From a bacterium (GTDB taxonomy: Bacteria > Patescibacteriota > Gracilibacteria > UM-FILTER-43-11), in assembly GCA_030426875.1 (NCBI GenBank), contig JAUHXI010000057.1:1-8369 (forward strand): DNA of 8,369 nt. The letters run 5' to 3'. A program made the position numbers and the translations under genes. Numbering within the stretch: position 1 is the stretch's first letter; each line of letters starts with the position of its first letter. Below, one piece after another: positions 5,492-8,369 of the stretch. Under the pieces are notes generated by a model that made no database searches, was not told where the DNA came from, and worked only from the letters and a program-made list of their open reading frames with translations.

Positions 5492-5968
5492 TTAAAACCC
5501 CACTTCATCACAAGTGTCTTGGAAAGGATTTTTTTTGCAGATTTCATCGATCTGAAATAATTTTGACGTTTCAGGATTTTCAACAATACTTTCAATGTGC
5601 TCTGACAGCAAAACATCTTCATCCTCTGGGAGCCTGACTGACTCGTACAATTCTCTTTGAGACTGACGCTCAAATTCCCCCTCTTCTTCCAGAATCTCTT
5701 CTTCAATCTCAAGGCCTTCAATCATTTTATCCATTCTTTCCGGGTCAAACTCAGGTGTCGGTGTCACCTGACCATCGGGTGTTATGATCACAATTTCATC
5801 CCCTTGAAAGGTCATCACATCCCCATTTTCGAGCAGCAATTCAGGTACTTTTTCTTCCTCTGGCTCTCGTGGAATGTAAGGGATTTGACTTTCAACCTCA
5901 TTCATAAAAGGGCCAAACGTGTCTTCAAATTCATTCCATTGATCCTCTGGGACATCAACTGACCTTAT
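5492..5968 (-). pseudogene. Shifted-frame continuation of the 5955-6938 lipoprotein
   Basis: This frame is open and well composed from about 5968 down to its TAA at 5492, giving some 156 residues: SVDVPEDQW, a Glu/Pro-rich stretch, a small strand-like block (ENGDVMTFQGDEIVIITPDG), acidic helices, and a C-terminal Cys pair (ICKKNPFQDTC). An upstream ATG at 6085 would make a separate gene, but that part reads DNA already used by the lipoprotein in another frame and looks unlike protein. A better explanation is that both parts were one protein of about 481 residues, broken by one extra base near A4 (5968-5971) or GG (5963-5964) on the minus strand. A short independent gene from an internal ATG (5905) is a less likely alternative. 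Confidence 0.6.
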
Positions 5969-6938
5969 TTTGGACCGTGATTTCAACAATGAGATCAGAC
6001 TCCACCCTATCGGTCGTGGTGAATTGTAATTTATAAATGTGATGGTCATCTTGACCAATCCAAACCTGCAAGTCATAGGCTTCATTTGAATAATCAGTGA
6101 AATTGAAAAGATGATAGGGTATGGCTGATTTAAAATTGATTTTTTCGTTCAATACGCTTGTAAAATCCAACACTCCCATTCGATCTAAGGCCAATTCGTA
6201 ATGGTGTGCTTCTACAGTTTCACCCGAAAGGGCTTCAATGGTTTCCAAACCGTGATCCTTTTCTATGGTTAAAAGCTCAGTGTCAACGATATCCTGTCCC
6301 AACTCTTGATAAAAATAATCAGATTGCTCTTCAAAATTGAATAAAATTTCTTCATCGCCTCCTAAAAAGCCTTGATTTATACCATAAATAACCCGTAATA
6401 AAGACTGGAATTCATTCAATGAAGCCCTGTAAGCTTGGTCTTGGTAGGGATTGATTTGGGCCTTAGCCTGTTGATCGGCTGCCTCATCTCCAAACACTTC
6501 CACATCAGACCTACTGACACTCAAATACAATTCATCTATCACACGCGTTAACTGGCCTTCAAAATGTTGCTCATAGCCTAAAACTCCTACCGTTTCAGCT
6601 ATTTCTTCTGGCATGTGCATCAGCACAGCCACCTCTGTCTGACTTTCTATAGCCCCGGGGTCTGACCGGTCAATGAAGCTATCGATCTCAATATTAAACT
6701 CAGGAGTGGGATCCAAAAAAGCATCGGTGATATTGATGCTAATATCCCTTTGGTAATGGTCTGGAAAATGAGTCAGAGCATCTTTTAGAATGTCTTCAGG
6801 TGACAGTGACTTGTTTACATTTTCAACTTCTCCCGGCTCTATTTCAGATGAAGTGGACGTAGCACTGTCACAGGCAACTAGAATAAAAGAGAAAATGGCT
6901 AAAATGCTCAATTGTTTATAGCGGGATAGGTTATTCAT
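5955..6938 (-). CDS. Lipoprotein, possibly frameshifted at its 3' end
   Basis: The 327-residue product begins with a basic end, a hydrophobic core and the lipobox ILVAC (Cys23, Asp24 next), so it should be exported and lipid-anchored. A Ser/Thr/Glu-rich linker follows. The rest is a mixed alpha/beta domain in which late segments such as HHYELALDRMGVLDF and LQVWIGQDDHHIYKLQF recall the LppX/LolA-like concave-sheet lipoproteins; this is a resemblance of pattern only. It ends abruptly at VEITVQNKVS, exactly where such proteins would run on with a strand and a V-x-V-P motif, and the missing IRSVDVPED is found one base out of frame just below. A weak AGAG lies before the ATG at 6938. It is divergent from the 7078-8040 lipoprotein. 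Confidence 0.75.
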   Translation of the reverse strand: MNNLSRYKQLSILAIFSFILVACDSATSTSSEIEPGEVENVNKSLSPEDILKDALTHFPDHYQRDISINITDAFLDPTPEFNIEIDSFIDRSDPGAIESQTEVAVLMHMPEEIAETVGVLGYEQHFEGQLTRVIDELYLSVSRSDVEVFGDEAADQQAKAQINPYQDQAYRASLNEFQSLLRVIYGINQGFLGGDEEILFNFEEQSDYFYQELGQDIVDTELLTIEKDHGLETIEALSGETVEAHHYELALDRMGVLDFTSVLNEKINFKSAIPYHLFNFTDYSNEAYDLQVWIGQDDHHIYKLQFTTTDRVESDLIVEITVQNKVS

Positions 6939-6945
6939 AAGTCTC

Positions 6946-6995
6946 TTGATTTAGAAAAAATTTCACTCAAAACAAGTGACAGCATATTAAATCAA
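6946..6995. promoter_or_regulatory. Nested concentric dyad in a divergent promoter region
   Basis: Outer arms TTGATTTA (6946-6953) and TAAATCAA (6988-6995) are perfect 8-bp inverted copies. Inside them TCACT (6963-6967) and AGTGA (6975-6979) form a second inverted pair with practically the same centre (about 6971). The site lies in the 139-bp gap between two divergent lipoprotein genes, close to the start of the leftward one. This fits an operator shared by both genes, or a cruciform. No known regulator motif is recognised. Confidence 0.45.
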
Positions 6996-7018
6996 ACCAC
7001 ACCCCCCTGTCCAGCCTA

Positions 7019-7027
7019 TGCTAGAAT
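7019..7027 (+). promoter_or_regulatory. Extended -10 promoter for the 7078-8040 lipoprotein
   Basis: TGCTAGAAT is an extended -10 element (TGn followed by TAGAAT, one base from TATAAT). No -35 box is visible at the right distance, which is common for extended -10 promoters. Transcription would start near 7034, giving a leader of about 44 bases to the ATG at 7078. Confidence 0.35.
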
Positions 7028-7077
7028 GAAAATGAATCGGAAGATAAGATGAATGAATCATTTGAAATACCCACCTC

Positions 7078-8040
7078 ATGAAAAAAACAACCTTAAGCAC
7101 GCTCTTCGGCCTCGCACTTTTGACCCTTGCCAGTTGCCAGCAAGGTCTTGGAGGTGAGACTGATTCAACTGGAATTGAAACGTCTGAAAACGGTGGAGGG
7201 CAACCCCGAGAGTACTACAGCGACACGGTCACCATTTATATTCCTAATGAGAAAGAGCCTGTTTTTTTGGAGGTGAACCTGAACCGTCGAGAGCTGGAGG
7301 ACCACACTGGATTTCAACACTATTATTATCTGAGGTATCAGGATGAGAAAGGAGATTATTCTGACTTTGCACAAGAAATCTACCCTGAACGGGCGCCCCA
7401 CACCTTCAAATTCTTGGAAACCTGGGAGAATGAACTATTTGAAGACCTTTCCACCCGCGAAACCTATGCCTTTTCGGTGCTCGTTGATGGCGAAGTGTTT
7501 GAGGTTGAATTGAGCGGCTTGGAGGGTGATTTTCTCACCAAGAACACGCCCGAATACACCCGTTACACCAGTGTGGGAGGGGCTACGGTCAGTCACAACG
7601 GAATGACTCAACAAGCTCATGCGGTTTTAGAAAAAGCTTACTCGGTGGATGATAGCGTGTATGTTTATTTTGACGGGATTGAAACGTTGGACAATCGAAC
7701 CGACAGCATGCATTTGTGGGATGAGGATGGAAATTATTACTATTTTGACAAAACGGAGGTTTTTAGCCAGCCAGAAAATTACAGTTCTCACAGCTGGCTC
7801 TTACATAAGGATTTTGAGGAAAATATCACTCAAAAATCATTTGAAGTCGAGGTTGATTTTTCAGAAACTAAAACCGAATGGGTGATCAAAATGCCGGAAT
7901 TTGGGGTTGAAATGACCCTGAACACCGATGCGGAATTTTCTGAAAACCCTTCTCACGGGCCGGTGGAGGGGCAGTTAAAAACCCGCGAGGGAGAGGTAAA
8001 GGAGGTCAACGGATGGTTCACGCATTATGCGCGGTCGTGA
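7078..8040 (+). CDS. Beta-rich lipoprotein, possibly lipocalin-like
   Basis: The 320-residue product starts with KK, a hydrophobic core and the lipobox TLASC (Cys20), so it is an exported lipoprotein. A Gly/Ser/Thr/Glu linker runs to about residue 45. The remainder is rich in aromatic residues and alternating strand patterns. Its order of elements recalls the two-barrel CrtC/AttH-like lipocalin proteins: a GGATVSHNG turn (167-175), a strand with VYVYFDG (194-200), WVIKMPEFGVEMTL (268-281) and a closing GPVEGQL...NGWFTHY (294-317). This is a pattern resemblance, not a proven match, and a simple unknown beta-sandwich is possible. No Shine-Dalgarno sequence precedes the ATG. The gene converges on the partial gene at 8046, with only 5 bp between stops. 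Confidence 0.8.
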   Translation: MKKTTLSTLFGLALLTLASCQQGLGGETDSTGIETSENGGGQPREYYSDTVTIYIPNEKEPVFLEVNLNRRELEDHTGFQHYYYLRYQDEKGDYSDFAQEIYPERAPHTFKFLETWENELFEDLSTRETYAFSVLVDGEVFEVELSGLEGDFLTKNTPEYTRYTSVGGATVSHNGMTQQAHAVLEKAYSVDDSVYVYFDGIETLDNRTDSMHLWDEDGNYYYFDKTEVFSQPENYSSHSWLLHKDFEENITQKSFEVEVDFSETKTEWVIKMPEFGVEMTLNTDAEFSENPSHGPVEGQLKTREGEVKEVNGWFTHYARS

Positions 8041-8045
8041 GTGGG

Positions 8046-8369
8046 CTACGTGTGGCTCGACACCCCCTTCCACCACGCAAGCATGGCCTGAGCTCCAGAT
8101 TCTGGCGCACTGACTCCCATGACCTCTCCATCATTGAAGGTGAATTTTAGGGTGGCCATTTTTTCGGCTTTTCCATCTGGGCCTGTTACTTTTCCGAAGC
8201 GCTTTTCTAGAATAATGGCTTCTTTAACTTGATTTCGAGTGATGTAAATTGGTTCATCGGCAGCAATGCCTGCATTCTCCCTTAAAATCAGGCGGTCTTT
8301 GTTGCTTATCCCAATGATGAGCGGCTTACCCACTCGACTGGTACCCACCAAAGCCAGTGCAATGTCTGA
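8046..8369 (-). CDS. Unknown protein, C-terminal part, cut by the window edge
   Basis: The frame is open from the right edge (in frame from base 8369) to a TAG at 8046, giving 107 residues whose N-terminus lies outside the window. The TTG at 8351 is not needed as a start, because the preceding codons SDIALA are in frame and fit the reading. Features include GTSRVGKPLIIGISNKDRL, a charged helix KEAIILEKRF, and ATLKFTFNDGEVMGVS with a final AQAMLAWWKGV helix. Alternating strands closed by a helix could suggest a small PH-like fold, but I do not recognise the family. The stop faces that of the lipoprotein at 8040 with no terminator visible between them. Confidence 0.65.
   Translation of the reverse strand, partial: SDIALALVGTSRVGKPLIIGISNKDRLILRENAGIAADEPIYITRNQVKEAIILEKRFGKVTGPDGKAEKMATLKFTFNDGEVMGVSAPESGAQAMLAWWKGVSSHT

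Noticed and set aside
1..8369. Alternative genetic code (UGA as Gly) of some candidate phyla
   Set aside because: murI and the lipoprotein at 7078 end in TGA at sensible family positions, and no in-frame TGA is needed in metK or murI.
1..8369. CRISPR array, tRNA or rRNA gene
   Set aside because: No regularly spaced direct repeats and no cloverleaf or rRNA-like segment was found on either strand.

Overview
The window is bacterial chromosome with the standard genetic code: the murI, murI-distal lipoprotein and metK reading frames end where their families normally end, and TGA works as a stop. Two housekeeping genes can be named with confidence: murI (glutamate racemase, plus strand) and metK (S-adenosylmethionine synthetase, minus strand). 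Almost no gene has a clear Shine-Dalgarno sequence. Three lipoproteins have a classical signal peptide and lipobox, and the left side carries a remnant of a four-helix-bundle protein of the 23S rRNA intervening-sequence type. This mix would suit a candidate-phylum (Patescibacteria/CPR, for example Peregrinibacteria-like) or other uncultivated lineage. That placement is an inference and is not proven by the window.

Layout from left to right. Positions 1-498 hold no convincing gene, but contain a compound inverted repeat (101-185) and a strong hairpin (346-379). A 5'-truncated four-helix-bundle gene remnant (499-663) runs up to murI (681-1505). A 28-bp palindrome that begins with GTAG (1520-1547) sits between murI and a convergent lipoprotein (1582-2631) with a lytic-transglycosylase-like region. 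Both of these genes would act on peptidoglycan.

The A+T-rich centre (about 2640-4220) is the most unusual part. Two small unknown helical proteins (2894-3394 and 3614-4147) are diverged tandem paralogues. The intergenic DNA upstream of each is also homologous, and the copy between them contains the last eight codons and stop of metK (27 bp, 26 identical) although the real metK lies 750 bp away. The region is therefore a tandem duplication whose breakpoint lies inside metK. The duplicated upstream segment keeps an inverted repeat (TGAACA/TGTTCA half-sites) and a sigma70-type promoter in front of each paralogue, so the metK tail may survive because it is now part of a regulatory module.

Right of metK lies a second lipoprotein (5955-6938). 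Its sense appears to continue in another frame down to 5492, so it is either frameshifted or affected by a one-base sequence error. It is transcribed divergently from a third lipoprotein (7078-8040), and a nested concentric dyad (6946-6995) lies in the divergent region. A partial unknown gene (8046-8369, minus) converges on the third lipoprotein and runs off the right edge.
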